Shown here: positions 32,275 to 41,040 of the stretch, one piece after another | Layout: each line of letters opens with the position of its first letter | Numbering within the stretch: the stretch's first letter is position 1 | Assembly: GCF_009604425.1 (NCBI RefSeq) | Contig: NZ_WEGI01000007.1 | Coordinates: 124,001-188,000 of the forward strand | Length of the DNA: 64,000 nt | DNA from: Nocardia aurantia | Lineage (GTDB): Bacteria; Actinomycetota; Actinomycetes; Mycobacteriales; Mycobacteriaceae | Direction of reading: 5' to 3' | The notes under the pieces: model-generated | What the model was told of the DNA's origin: nothing | The model's database searches: none | Seen by the model: only the letters and a program-made list of their open reading frames with translations | Position numbers and translations under genes: made by a program

Positions 32275-32828
32275 GACGCGTTCTCCTCCCGGTGGGTGAC
32301 GAGGTGCTCCGGGTCGCCGGTGCCGGTGCCGGTGCCGGTGCCGGTGCCGGTGCCGGTGCCGGTGCCGGTGCCGGTGGGCAGGATCGCCCGGCCGAGGCCG
32401 ACTCCGGCGTACACGGCGAGCAGGGCGGCGACGACGGTGCCGGCGAGGTAGCCGAACGCGATCGCGGCGGAACCGGGTTGCAGCAGGTCGCGGGTCTCGA
32501 CCGCGTAGGTGGAGAAGGTGGTGAAGCCGCCGAGCACGCCGACGCCGAGGAACGGCCGGACCAGCCGGTGCGCCGACCGGGATTCGGTGACGAACACCAT
32601 GAGCACACCGATGGCGAGGCAGCCGGTGATGTTGGTGACGAAGGTGCCCCAGGGGAAGGCGCCGGGCCGGGTGGGCAGCAGGTGCGCGATCCCGAAGCGG
32701 GCCAGCGCGCCGAGGCCGCCGCCGGCGGCGATCACCGCGAGGACGGCGCCGTGCTCGCGGGCCAGTTCGCCGCGCTGGGCGGGGATGCGCAGATCGATGT
32801 CGGGGTCGATGGGGCGGTTCTCGGGCAC
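32271..32828 (-). CDS. crcB: Fluoride channel CrcB/Fluc, first subunit with Gly-Thr repeat tail
   Basis: 185 aa. A ~24-residue polar N-terminal extension precedes four helices with the motifs FPWGTFVTNITGCLAIG and GVLGGFTTFSTYAVE. The last ~25 residues include a (Gly-Thr)n run coded by a hexanucleotide microsatellite, then DPEHLVTHREENAS. Copy-number changes would only change tail length, because the repeat is in frame. GTG start with TAGGAG upstream. It overlaps the second crcB by 4 bp. I searched the leader by eye for a fluoride riboswitch and could not fit the consensus. Confidence 0.92.
   Translation of the reverse strand: MPENRPIDPDIDLRIPAQRGELAREHGAVLAVIAAGGGLGALARFGIAHLLPTRPGAFPWGTFVTNITGCLAIGVLMVFVTESRSAHRLVRPFLGVGVLGGFTTFSTYAVETRDLLQPGSAAIAFGYLAGTVVAALLAVYAGVGLGRAILPTGTGTGTGTGTGTGTGTGTGDPEHLVTHREENAS
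32317..32376. repeat. Hexanucleotide microsatellite (CCGGTG)10
   Basis: Ten perfect tandem copies of CCGGTG inside the first crcB gene, encoding alternating Gly and Thr on the minus strand near the C-terminus. Confidence 0.97.
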
Positions 32829-32989
32829 GACGGACTCCTACTCGGACACAGGACTGCTGGTCAAGTAGGGACTGTTGGTGACCTGTCGGCACGGTTGTTC
32901 CGGTGGACCGGAAGCGGCGAGCCCCACCGCCGCACCCGGCCACGATAACCGATCCGCCGGTGCGCGCGCAGTGATCGCGACCACGCCGG

Positions 32990-33754
32990 TCAGAGCGCGA
33001 CGAGCCGGCTGCCGCGGCCGCGCAGCCGTAGCGCCGCGGCGAGGGCGCAGACCACCCCGGCCGCGAGCAGGATGGCGCAGGTGGTGACGGTGGCGGCGGT
33101 GTCGCCGGCGAGGGAGGCGCGCAGGCCGTGCGCGGCCCAGTAGCCGGGCGAGATCGGGGCGACGACGTTCACCCAGTGCGGCAGGACCGACAGCGGGACC
33201 AGGGCGCCGCCGAGGCTGCTGAGCAGCATGCCGCCGATGTCGTAGGCGGCCGACAGTTCGCCCGCGCTGCGCGCCAGGACGCCGAGTAGGGTGCCCAGGC
33301 CCAGCAGGGTGACGCTCCAGCTCAGCAGTACCGCGGCCAGCAGCCCGTAATGCTGCGGGCGCAGGCCGAGGAAGGCGCCGGCGAATCCGAGGATGAGTGC
33401 CTGCTGGGTCAGCAGCGCGAGGAAAGCGGGCACGGCCTTGCCGGTGAACAGTTCGGCCGGGTGGGCCGCGCTCGCGCGCAGCCGGTCCCAGGTGCGGGCG
33501 AGTCGTTCGGTGAGGATCGCGCTGCCGGAGATGCTCAGCGCCAGCAGCGAGAAGGTGACGACGGTGCCGACGACGGCCTGTTCGGTGCCGGCCGCGGGGC
33601 CCTGGGCGGCGGTGTACAGCGGGCGCAGCAGGGTGAGGAACACCAGGGGCAGGATCATCCGGCTCAGGATCGGTCCCGGTTCGCGTCGCACCAGCAGCAG
33701 GTTGTGTCGCACGAGAGTGGTTGTGCGAGTCAATGTTTCAGCAGGCAGCGGCAC
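32990..33754 (-). CDS. ABC-2 type permease
   Basis: 254 aa with about six hydrophobic helices, in the ABC-2 family arrangement of drug and polyketide exporters (DrrB-like). It contains TERLARTWDRLRASAAHPAELFTGKA, the conserved cytoplasmic segment between helices 2 and 3. Its GTG lies inside the end of the ATPase gene (17-bp overlap), so the two form one operon and one exporter. Control is probably by the divergent TetR gene upstream of the ATPase. Confidence 0.85.
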   Translation of the reverse strand: MPLPAETLTRTTTLVRHNLLLVRREPGPILSRMILPLVFLTLLRPLYTAAQGPAAGTEQAVVGTVVTFSLLALSISGSAILTERLARTWDRLRASAAHPAELFTGKAVPAFLALLTQQALILGFAGAFLGLRPQHYGLLAAVLLSWSVTLLGLGTLLGVLARSAGELSAAYDIGGMLLSSLGGALVPLSVLPHWVNVVAPISPGYWAAHGLRASLAGDTAATVTTCAILLAAGVVCALAAALRLRGRGSRLVAL

Positions 33755-34607
33755 GGTCGGTCTCCGGATCGGTGGCGAGGGAGCGGTAGAGGTCGTCGAG
33801 GTCGGGGCGGCGCACGTCGACGGTGGCGGGGGTGCGGCCGGTGGCGAGCAGGGCGGCGAGATCGGCGCCGGGATCGCGGGTGCGCAGGCGCAGTTCGGGT
33901 TCGGCCGGGTCGGCGAAGGTGACGCGCAGTTCGCCGGGCAGGCCGCCGGTCAGTTCACGCTGGGTGCCGCGGGCGACGACGCGCCCGGCGCGCGCGAGCG
34001 CCAGGGTGGCGCCGAGGTCGGCCAGTTCGGGCAGGTAGTGGGTGGTGTAGAGGACGGCGGCGCCAGCGGCGGCGCGCGCTTTCACGGCGGCGAGCAGGGC
34101 GGTGCGGGTGTCCGGGTCGGCGCCGGCGGTGGGTTCGTCGAGCAGCAGCAGCGGGGGTGCGGCGACCATCGCGGTGGCCGCCTGCACGCGCCGGCGCTGC
34201 CCGCCGGACAGCGCGCCAGTGGGCTCGTCGGCGACGTCGGTGAGCATCAGTTCGCCGAGGATGTCGGCGACGCGGGTCTCGCGCGCGCGGCCGCGCAGGC
34301 CCGCGAGTCCGGCGAACAGCCGGACGTTCTCACGTGCGGTGGCGCGGTGGTAGAGGGCCATTTCCTGGGGTGCGACGCCGAGCAGCCCGCGGGCGGCGCG
34401 CCCGGCGCGGACCGCGTCGAGGCCGCCGACGCGGACCCGTCCGGCGTCGGGCCGCACGAGGCCGGTGACGATCTCCACGAAGGTGGTCTTCCCGGCTCCG
34501 TTGTGGCCGATGAGCCCGGCGATCTCGCCGGGAGCGACGGTCAGGTCGAAACCGTCGAGTGCGTTCCGGCCGCCGTAGCGCTTGACCAGACCTTCCGCGA
34601 CGAGCAC
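33738..34607 (-). CDS. ABC transporter ATPase (DrrA-like)
   Basis: 289 aa. Walker A GHNGAGKTT (about 36-44), Q-loop VAPQEMALY, signature LSGGQRRR, Walker B LLLLDEPTAGAD and H-loop TTHYLPE are all present. The C-terminal ~70 residues form the DrrA-type tail that binds the permease. GTG start five bases after GGGAGG. It is the first gene of the exporter operon and divergent from a TetR gene, with a 30-bp palindrome between the two starts. Drug, lipid or natural-product export is likely. Confidence 0.9.
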   Translation of the reverse strand: MLVAEGLVKRYGGRNALDGFDLTVAPGEIAGLIGHNGAGKTTFVEIVTGLVRPDAGRVRVGGLDAVRAGRAARGLLGVAPQEMALYHRATARENVRLFAGLAGLRGRARETRVADILGELMLTDVADEPTGALSGGQRRRVQAATAMVAAPPLLLLDEPTAGADPDTRTALLAAVKARAAAGAAVLYTTHYLPELADLGATLALARAGRVVARGTQRELTGGLPGELRVTFADPAEPELRLRTRDPGADLAALLATGRTPATVDVRRPDLDDLYRSLATDPETDRAAAC

Positions 34608-34627
34608 GGCGACCTCCCGTTCCTCAT

Positions 34628-34657
34628 GTCTACGCTGTATACGTATACACTGTAGAC
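34628..34657. promoter_or_regulatory. 30-bp palindromic operator between exporter and TetR
   Basis: GTCTAC and GTAGAC flank the core TGTATACGTATACA, giving a 30-bp nearly perfect palindrome centred at 34642/34643. It lies 2 bp before the TetR GTG and 20 bp from the ATPase GTG, so bound repressor would block both transcripts. The core GTATACGTATAC is itself a perfect 12-bp palindrome. Confidence 0.85.
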
Positions 34658-34659
34658 CT

Positions 34660-35280
34660 GTGAGTGGCAGACGGGAAGAGATCCTCGACGCGGCGATCGC
34701 GATCGCCGACGAGCACGGTCTGGACGCGGTGTCGATGCGGGCGGTGGCCGACCGGATCGGGGTGACGCCGATGGCGCTGTACCGGCATATCGCCGACAAG
34801 TCGGCGCTGCTGGACGGGCTGGTCGGGCGGTTGCTGGCGGGTCTGCTGCCGGCCGAGACAGTGGCGCTGCCGTGGGATCGACGGCTGACAGCACTGGCGC
34901 ACGCGACCCGGGCGCTGGCCGGGTCGCATCCGTGGGCGGCGCAGTTGCTGTTCAGCCGGCCCACGGTCACCCGCGACGGCGCCGGGGTCGTCGACGCGAT
35001 CTACGCGGCGTTGCTGGAGGCGGGGGTGCCGGATGCGGAGGTTCCGCGGCTGGAGCGGCTGGTGAGCACGTTCGTGCTGGGGTTCGTGGCCTCGGAGGCA
35101 TCCGGGCGGTTCACCGCGGCCGACGATCGGCGGACCCGCCGCGGCGCGATCCCCGACGGGCCGCTCGCCACGCACGCCCGTCTGGCCCCGTATCTGCGGT
35201 TGCCGGTGGACCTGGCCGCCGAGTTCGACGCGGACCTGCGCGATCTGATGCACGTGATCACCGCGGCGGCCGCTGACTAG
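34660..35280 (+). CDS. TetR family regulator of the ABC-2 exporter
   Basis: 206 aa. The HTH reads GLDAVSMRAVADRIGVTPMALYRHIADKSALLDG (about 20-53), the TetR/AcrR type with ALYRH. The C-terminal domain is all-helical, with a TetR_C-like pocket. GTG start. The operator palindrome ends 2 bp before it, so the message must be leaderless or have a very short leader unless a later start is used. It most likely represses itself and the divergent exporter and is released by the exporter's substrate. Confidence 0.86.
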   Translation: MSGRREEILDAAIAIADEHGLDAVSMRAVADRIGVTPMALYRHIADKSALLDGLVGRLLAGLLPAETVALPWDRRLTALAHATRALAGSHPWAAQLLFSRPTVTRDGAGVVDAIYAALLEAGVPDAEVPRLERLVSTFVLGFVASEASGRFTAADDRRTRRGAIPDGPLATHARLAPYLRLPVDLAAEFDADLRDLMHVITAAAAD

Positions 35281-35811
35281 GCGTCCGCGGTACCTGCGGG
35301 CCGCATACTTCGGTCGCGGCGCGGGTGCCCCGGCCGCGTGGCCGGGTCACCGGCGGGGTCCCGCAAGCAGCGCTACACCCGCGCCGACGCGCGTTCTACC
35401 ACCGGCTGTGCCCGGGGTGCGCTGCTGGGAGCCATGCCTCCACCGACCTCAGCAGCTGGTCCGCACTCGTCACCCGGTCGCATCGGCGGCCTTGGTGATC
35501 GGTGAAAAGTGCCATCCAGCAATCATTTCGGATCGTCACGAGTGCGGCGACGTCCGCCGGTCGGGCTACCGATCCCCTGCGACGCGCGATCCCCCCGAAC
35601 CGTTGTCCCACAGCGGAACAGCGATGGCACTGGACAGGAACCGGCACCGAGGGCATTTACCGCGTCGACCCCGGGGCATTACGAGTCCGTCCGCGCCGTC
35701 GGGCGAGCGGAACGGCCTCAGGGCCGGATTCGTGGCAGCACAGAGGTTTCGGGTGCGCACCGGGCCGTGGCACCGGGAGGCGCGATCGAGTCGCCGTGGG
35801 CGGTCACGCGC
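35281..35811. other. 531-bp intergenic stretch, possible very small gene on the minus strand
   Basis: No well-supported gene. A minus-strand frame (35396-35656) has one protein-like stretch, ALVTIRNDCWMALFTDH, followed by a helix-like segment ending LLRSVEAWLP. It could be a ~47-aa gene starting at the GTG at 35539 or a gene remnant, but it lacks a ribosome site. Nothing else was recognised. Confidence 0.4.
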
Positions 35812-37290
35812 TCAGCCGGCCGCGGACAGCCGGTGGGCCGGGCCGAACCAGCGGGTGAGGGCGGCGTGCAGTCCTTCGATGTCGAGTTCGGTTGCGGCCC
35901 AGGCGATGTAGCCGTCGGGGCGGATCAGCAGGATGGCCGGGACGTCGGTGACCCGGAGCGTGTCGACGCGGCCGGACCAGGCGGCGGCGGGGTCGGTGCC
36001 GGTGGGGTCGAGCAGCAGGGGGCGGGCGGGGGTGCCGACGGTGAGGTCGGGGGCCAGGTGACCGGCCAGCGGGTGGGCGCAGCCGGTGTCGTAGCGGGTA
36101 TCGGAGCCGGCCAGCAGGCGGGCGATGTGGCCCGTGACGCCGGGGAGGTCGAGCAGTTCTCCGAAAAGCTTTCGGAGGGCGGTGATTTCGGGTCCGGGGG
36201 CGACCAGCGCGGATTGGGCGAGGGTCTGCATCATGACGCGTTCGGCGACCGGGCGGCGTTCGCTCTCGTAGGTGTCGAGCAGGCCCGCCGGGGCGTGGCC
36301 ACGGACCTCGGCGGCGAGTTTCCAGCCCAGGTTGAGCGCGTCCTGCAGGCCCAGGTTCAGGCCGGGTCCGCCCATCGCCGAGTGCACGTGCGCGGCGTCG
36401 CCGAGCAGCAGCACCCGGCCGTCGCGGTAGCGGTCGGCGAGGCGGGTGTTCTGGCCGACGACGCGGCGCAGTACCGGGTTCAGGTCCGGGGGCAGTGGCA
36501 GCATCGGCAGTTCGGCGCCGAGGACGCGGGTGACGCTGTCGCGCAGTTCGTCGAGGGTCATGGGGGTGTCCTCGTCGACGGGCCCGGCGCCGTGCTCGAC
36601 GGTGGCGACGATGGCGCGGCCGGGTTGCAGCTCGGCGAAGACGAACAGGCCGCGCTCGACCCGGTTGTGGCCGAAGCGGAAATGCCCGGCGCCGGGTATG
36701 TCGAGGCCGCCGTCGGGGGTGCGCAGGGCGGCGGGCACGGTGGCGTGGCCCAGGCGCGAGATCCGGTCGGGGGCGGTGAAGCCGGGGAAGCCGATGCCGG
36801 ATCGCTTGCGTACCAAGCTCTTTCCACCGTCGGCGGCGACCAGGTACGCCGCGGTCAGGGTGTGGCCGCCGGTGGGTCCGGCGACGGTGGCGGTGACCTG
36901 TCCGGTGTCCTGGGTGATGTCGGTGAGGGTGTGGCCCCAGCGCACCTCGACGCCGAGGGTGGCGGCCCGGTCGGCCAGCAGCCGGGTGAGCACCGGTTGC
37001 GGGATCGGCCACATGCACATCGGATTGTCGTGCAGGTCGGCGAAATTCAGGGTCATGGCGCTGAACAGGTAGGCCGGCACCGGTTGTGGCGGGGTGTCGG
37101 GGTAGAGGCCGCGCATGTCCATCGCGCGGACCACCGAGCCGACGAGGCCGTTGGCCTTCTGTTCGGTGCTGGGGCCGGGTGTCCGTTCGAGCACGATCGG
37201 CGTGACCCCGGCGAGGGCGAGTTCGCAGGCGAGCATGAGCCCGTTCGGGCCGGCTCCGGAAATGATGATGTCGCAGCTGTTTTCGGACAT
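35812..37290 (-). CDS. FAD-dependent aromatic monooxygenase (PheA/TfdB family)
   Basis: 492 aa, class A flavoprotein hydroxylase. It has GAGPNG (about 12-17), the VAADGGKSLVRKR DG-motif, the GDAAHVHSAMGGPGLNLGLQDA FAD motif split by its usual GD, and a C-terminal thioredoxin-like domain ending in LIRPDGYIAWAA. It is similar in layout to the rifampicin monooxygenase at 11 kb, but the N-terminal FAD-side sequence is quite different and no rifamycin element precedes it. A phenolic or polyketide substrate is likely. The ATG follows GAGAGGTGG. The upstream gene on the same strand is a TetR regulator. Confidence 0.87.
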   Translation of the reverse strand: MSENSCDIIISGAGPNGLMLACELALAGVTPIVLERTPGPSTEQKANGLVGSVVRAMDMRGLYPDTPPQPVPAYLFSAMTLNFADLHDNPMCMWPIPQPVLTRLLADRAATLGVEVRWGHTLTDITQDTGQVTATVAGPTGGHTLTAAYLVAADGGKSLVRKRSGIGFPGFTAPDRISRLGHATVPAALRTPDGGLDIPGAGHFRFGHNRVERGLFVFAELQPGRAIVATVEHGAGPVDEDTPMTLDELRDSVTRVLGAELPMLPLPPDLNPVLRRVVGQNTRLADRYRDGRVLLLGDAAHVHSAMGGPGLNLGLQDALNLGWKLAAEVRGHAPAGLLDTYESERRPVAERVMMQTLAQSALVAPGPEITALRKLFGELLDLPGVTGHIARLLAGSDTRYDTGCAHPLAGHLAPDLTVGTPARPLLLDPTGTDPAAAWSGRVDTLRVTDVPAILLIRPDGYIAWAATELDIEGLHAALTRWFGPAHRLSAAG

Positions 37291-37382
37291 GGCGAGGCCA
37301 CCTCTCAGGTAGGGCAACGGATTTCGGTGATTCCGGGCACGGCGCAGCGACCGGCGGGCCGGTGGGCGGGGTCGGGGGTGGG

Positions 37383-38009
37383 TCAGGCCGAGGGGTCGGG
37401 GAGCCCGGCGGCGATGCGGGTGAAGGCCTCGCGCAACGGAACCGTCAGGAACACCGGGGGTTCCGCGCGGACGTAGACCTCGATGGCGGCCTGGTAGGCG
37501 ACGACGACGGCGCCGGCGACCAGCCGCGGATAGAGGTCGCGCTCGGCGTCGGTGCCGGTGCGCGCGGCGACGGCGGCCGCGAGGTCGCCGGTCACCTCCC
37601 TGGTGAACGCGGCGTACACCTCGGGTACGGCGGTGAGTTTGGCGGCTTCGGCCAGTTGCTCGCGGGTGGGGGGCCGGCGGTTGACGCCGTCGTCCACCAG
37701 GGGCGCCAGGACCGCGGCGGTGACGGCCTCCCACAGCGGTTCCCCGGCGGGGCGGGCGCGCAGCATCTCGACGGTGCGGCGCATCCGCTCGATCTGGCGG
37801 TAGGCCAGTGCCTCGTATTTGTTGGCGAAATAGTTGGTGAAGGTGCGTACGGACACCCCGGCCTGCGCCGCGATGTCCTCACGCACCACATTCTCCAGGC
37901 CGCGCTCGAACATCAGCACCAGCGCGGCATCGCTGAGCGCCATGCGGGTGTCGAGTTTCTTGCGCTCCCGGAGTCCGGGGGGCACCGATGCGGCCATGTC
38001 TGCCAGCAT
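37383..38009 (-). CDS. TetR family regulator upstream of FAD monooxygenase
   Basis: 208 aa from the ATG at 38009; a second ATG four codons later is also possible. The HTH VVREDIAAQAGVSVRTFTNYFANKYEAL (about 43-70) is the TetR type with TFTNYF. The C-terminal domain is helical. It lies 92 bp upstream of the monooxygenase on the same strand and probably controls it and itself through the repeated GGGCAAT-TTTCC motifs immediately upstream. Confidence 0.8.
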   Translation of the reverse strand: MLADMAASVPPGLRERKKLDTRMALSDAALVLMFERGLENVVREDIAAQAGVSVRTFTNYFANKYEALAYRQIERMRRTVEMLRARPAGEPLWEAVTAAVLAPLVDDGVNRRPPTREQLAEAAKLTAVPEVYAAFTREVTGDLAAAVAARTGTDAERDLYPRLVAGAVVVAYQAAIEVYVRAEPPVFLTVPLREAFTRIAAGLPDPSA

Positions 38010-38028
38010 AGGCACTTCGATGCCCACC

Positions 38029-38073
38029 GGGCAATGTTTCCTACAGGGCAATTTTTCCCTGCGGGCATGTTCC
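38029..38073. promoter_or_regulatory. Three-fold repeated motif upstream of TetR gene
   Basis: GGGCAATGTTTCCT (38029-38042), GGGCAATTTTTCCC (38046-38059) and GGGCATGTTCC (38063-38073) are spaced 17 bp apart. The middle one is a near palindrome (AGGG...CCCT). The stretch is noticeably AT-rich compared with its surroundings. Possible operator array or promoter for the TetR-monooxygenase operon. Confidence 0.5.
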
Positions 38074-38075
38074 GG

Positions 38076-40886
38076 TCAGTCGGTGGCGTTGCCGGCCTGC
38101 CAGACCTCCCACGGAACCTCCCAGTCGCCGTAGGTGTCCCAGATCGGCAGCGGCGGGCCGCCGGAGTTGACGATCTCCACCACGTCACCGATGCCGAAAC
38201 GGTCGTAGAACCACTGCGCGTTGGCCGGGGAGAGGTTCACGCAACCGTGTGAGACGTTGCTCGAGCCCTGCTGATTGACCGACCAGGGCGCGGAGTGCAC
38301 GAATTCGCCGTCGTTGGAGATGCGCAGATCCAGATAGACGGTCTCGCTGTAGTAGCCGGCCTGGCCGGCGCACACACCGTAGGTGCAGGAGTCCATCACG
38401 ATCGACGGCTGCTTACCGGAGATCACGTGCGGGCCCACGTGCGAGGGATGACCGGGGTCGCCGAGACTCATCTCCATCTCGTTGACCTGCACGCCGTTCT
38501 GGAAGATCGTCAACTGGTCGGTGTCGCCGTCGGCCTTGGCGACCCACGAGTCGTGGACGGTGTAGTCGGCGCCGTAGTTCTCGGCGCCGAAGATGCCGTC
38601 GCCCAGATCGACACCGAGCACATCGGCCTGGATGTGGATCCGCGTGCCCGGCTGCCAATAGGTCGGGCCGCGGAAGTGCACGGCCCGATCGTCGACCCAG
38701 TACCAGGCGCCCGGCTGCGGCGGGGTCGTGGTCACGTGCAGGTGTTTCTGCACCTCCGCCTTGTCGGACACCGGCGCGGTGAACTGGAACACCATCGGCT
38801 GCCCGACGCCGATCCCGGTGTCGGCCACCACTTCCGGGGCCGGCACCACGTTGGCGTAGGCGGTGCGGCGCGGGCTGAGGGTGGTGACGGTGAAGTCCTG
38901 TTGCGTATGCGCGCCCGCGGCGTTGACCGCGTCGGCGACGACGGTGTAACTGCTCGCGTAGTCCAGGGGTTCGGTGGTGGTCCAGGCGGACTTGTCCGCG
39001 GCGAGCGCACCGGCGATGTCGCCGTGCGGCCCGTGCACGGTCACTCCCGCCAGGGTGCCACCACCGGCCTGCACCGTGATCGGCAGCGGCGCAACGGGTC
39101 CCGGCTGTGCGGCGGGCACGGTGATCGTGGCGGCCGGCACGGCCGCGCGGCTGCTCGAACCGGCCGGCGCTCCCGGCTGCTGCGCGGCGGGCGTAGTCGT
39201 GTTGCTCCCCCCGGAGAAGCCGAGCACCAGCGCCACCAGCACGATCACCACCACCACGGCGGCCCCGGCGAGCACCCACACCCCACGCCGGGTCCGGGCC
39301 GTATCCCACAGTGCGGCAGCACGACCGGGCCCGCTCGCCGGTTGCCCGGTCGCCGACTGCCCGGCCGCCGGCTCCCCGCTCGCCGGTTGTCCGGCTGCTG
39401 ACAGCCCGGCCGCCGGGATCACCACGGTCGGCGCGGCGGCTCCTGCGCCCGGCGTGATCCGCTGCCACGCCGACCCGGCATCCTGCTGCTTCGAGTCCTG
39501 CTGCGGCGCGGTCTTTTCGGGTGTGGCCGAGGCGACCGTTGTTGCGGCCGAGAGAGAGTCGGCGACGGTGGGCGCGCCGTCCGCAGGCGCCGTTGTGGTT
39601 ATGGCAGCAGATGCCATGTCAGGGGTGCCGGTCGGTCCGGCGCCGTCCGGTTCGGTTATGGACTCGCCCGCTTCGGGCTGTGGTCCGTTCGCCCCGGAGC
39701 CCTTGTCGCCCTGGGCATCCGCAGCGGCGGTTCGCGAGGTGGCCTGATCACCTGCGCCGCCGGCACCCGGATCGGTCGTTCCGGTTACTGGATCATCGGC
39801 GCGCGTGCGGTCGCCGGTGGTCGAGAGTGCGACGTCCGCCGCGCTCGGTTCGCCTGGGACGGCAGCGGCCGGCGACTCACTCGTCTCCGGGTGCGAGACG
39901 GTAGCTTCGCTCGGGTCCTCGGCGGTCTCGCGGCCGACGTCGGCGGTGGTCGCGGCGGCCCGGTCGCTGGATTGTGCGCCCCCGTCATCTGCTGCTGGTG
40001 CTCCGGTGGGTGCCGCTGCGGCAACTTCACTCGCTGCCGCGTCCCCGCCAGCCGCAGCGGCACTCGCGTCGGCCGCCACGACGCCTGTCGCCGATGTCGC
40101 GGCGGCGCTCGTCTCGGTCGCGGTGTCACCGGTTTCCGATGCGGGCGCGGCCGGATTCGAGCCACCGTCGCGGATGGGCGCGCCGGTGGTGGGCCGGGGA
40201 TCGGATTCGGTGCCCGCGCTCACGTCCGCCGCCTCCGCGGCGATGTCGGCGGAATCGGTTGTGGCGGCGACGGAATCGTCTGTTGCGGCCGGGCGGCCAC
40301 GTTCGGCCGGGCTGATCGTCTCCGGTTCCGACGCAGGTGCTGTCGAGCCTGCAGGATCAGCGGCTTCGTCGATCGCTCCCGACGGCTCGGCAGGTGCGCC
40401 CGACTGGTCCGGGACGTTCGCTGCGGAGGGCGCGCCGTTGTCCCGTCCGGTGGTACCGGAGTTCGAACCAGTGGTAGCGGAGTTCGAACCAGTGGTACCG
40501 GAGTTCGAACCAGTGGTACCGGAGTTCGAGCCGGTGGCGCCGGGTACCAGGTCCGATTCGTCGGGGGCGGTTGCCGCAGTGGTCGTTTCGGCTGGCTTGG
40601 CATCGGTGGCCGGGTCGGGCGTGGGCGGTGACGGCACCGGCGAAGGTCGGTCGGCGCCGGGGGTGTTCGCGGGTGCGTGCGGGGCATCCGACGTGGAATC
40701 GGTTGCGGTGGTCGGCTTTTCGGTGCTCGCCGGGGTCCGGTCACCGGAGGTGGACGCCGAAGTCGCGCCGGGATCGGAGTGGGTCGGATGATCGGGCGAA
40801 TCGTCCTGTGCGGCACCGGATTCGGTGGACGCGGCGGCGGGGTCGGTCGGCGCGGCCGAGTCGTCGGGCCGGTCGGCGATGCTCAT
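38076..40886 (-). CDS. L,D-transpeptidase with ~530-residue disordered cytoplasmic region
   Basis: 936 aa. Residues 1-530 are Ala/Ser/Thr/Asp/Pro-rich and low complexity, with no predicted fold. One membrane helix follows (about 533-557, VWVLAGAAVVVVIVLVALVL preceded by Arg-Arg). The extracellular part has two Ig-like domains and a YkuD catalytic domain with SHGCVNLS (His and Cys near 876-878). Mycobacterial Ldt enzymes have the same outer part but only a short N-terminus. The enzyme makes 3-3 cross-links in peptidoglycan. The disordered half may act as a scaffold, regulatory or phosphorylation region; this is inference. It contains four copies of a 21-bp repeat. Confidence 0.88.
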   Translation of the reverse strand: MSIADRPDDSAAPTDPAAASTESGAAQDDSPDHPTHSDPGATSASTSGDRTPASTEKPTTATDSTSDAPHAPANTPGADRPSPVPSPPTPDPATDAKPAETTTAATAPDESDLVPGATGSNSGTTGSNSGTTGSNSATTGSNSGTTGRDNGAPSAANVPDQSGAPAEPSGAIDEAADPAGSTAPASEPETISPAERGRPAATDDSVAATTDSADIAAEAADVSAGTESDPRPTTGAPIRDGGSNPAAPASETGDTATETSAAATSATGVVAADASAAAAGGDAAASEVAAAAPTGAPAADDGGAQSSDRAAATTADVGRETAEDPSEATVSHPETSESPAAAVPGEPSAADVALSTTGDRTRADDPVTGTTDPGAGGAGDQATSRTAAADAQGDKGSGANGPQPEAGESITEPDGAGPTGTPDMASAAITTTAPADGAPTVADSLSAATTVASATPEKTAPQQDSKQQDAGSAWQRITPGAGAAAPTVVIPAAGLSAAGQPASGEPAAGQSATGQPASGPGRAAALWDTARTRRGVWVLAGAAVVVVIVLVALVLGFSGGSNTTTPAAQQPGAPAGSSSRAAVPAATITVPAAQPGPVAPLPITVQAGGGTLAGVTVHGPHGDIAGALAADKSAWTTTEPLDYASSYTVVADAVNAAGAHTQQDFTVTTLSPRRTAYANVVPAPEVVADTGIGVGQPMVFQFTAPVSDKAEVQKHLHVTTTPPQPGAWYWVDDRAVHFRGPTYWQPGTRIHIQADVLGVDLGDGIFGAENYGADYTVHDSWVAKADGDTDQLTIFQNGVQVNEMEMSLGDPGHPSHVGPHVISGKQPSIVMDSCTYGVCAGQAGYYSETVYLDLRISNDGEFVHSAPWSVNQQGSSNVSHGCVNLSPANAQWFYDRFGIGDVVEIVNSGGPPLPIWDTYGDWEVPWEVWQAGNATD
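40461..40544. repeat. 21-bp tandem repeat inside the L,D-transpeptidase gene
   Basis: Four copies of a 21-bp unit (GTTCGAACCAGTGGTACCGG plus A) at 40461, 40482, 40503 and 40524. On the coding strand it encodes a seven-residue NSGTTGS-type repeat in the disordered region. One copy has a single substitution. Confidence 0.9.
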
Positions 40887-41040
40887 ACTTCTGTTCTTTC
40901 CCCACGCGGTCGGGCTCTGCGCGACGCGCTGCTCGTCGTCGGCGCTCCCAGGGTACTGGACCTTTCCCAGGTCGCCACCCGGAACGGGAGGTCGTGGGCG
41001 GTGGGCGAGCGCGGGGGCGGGGGTCCGCCGATCGGATGTT

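Noticed and set aside
32829..32989. Fluoride riboswitch upstream of the crcB pair
   Set aside because: I could not align the crcB-motif core by eye. A covariance-model search would be decisive; a hit would overturn this.
35396..35656. An 86-codon minus-strand frame in the gap before the second FAD monooxygenase
   Set aside because: Part of it looks protein-like, but no start with a ribosome site exists and no family is recognised. It is mentioned under the intergenic entry only.
35812..37734. Extending the second FAD monooxygenase to a ~640-aa protein
   Set aside because: The extra N-terminal part is Arg/Pro-rich, low-complexity and has no ribosome site. The FAD motif is correctly placed when the ATG at 37290 is used.
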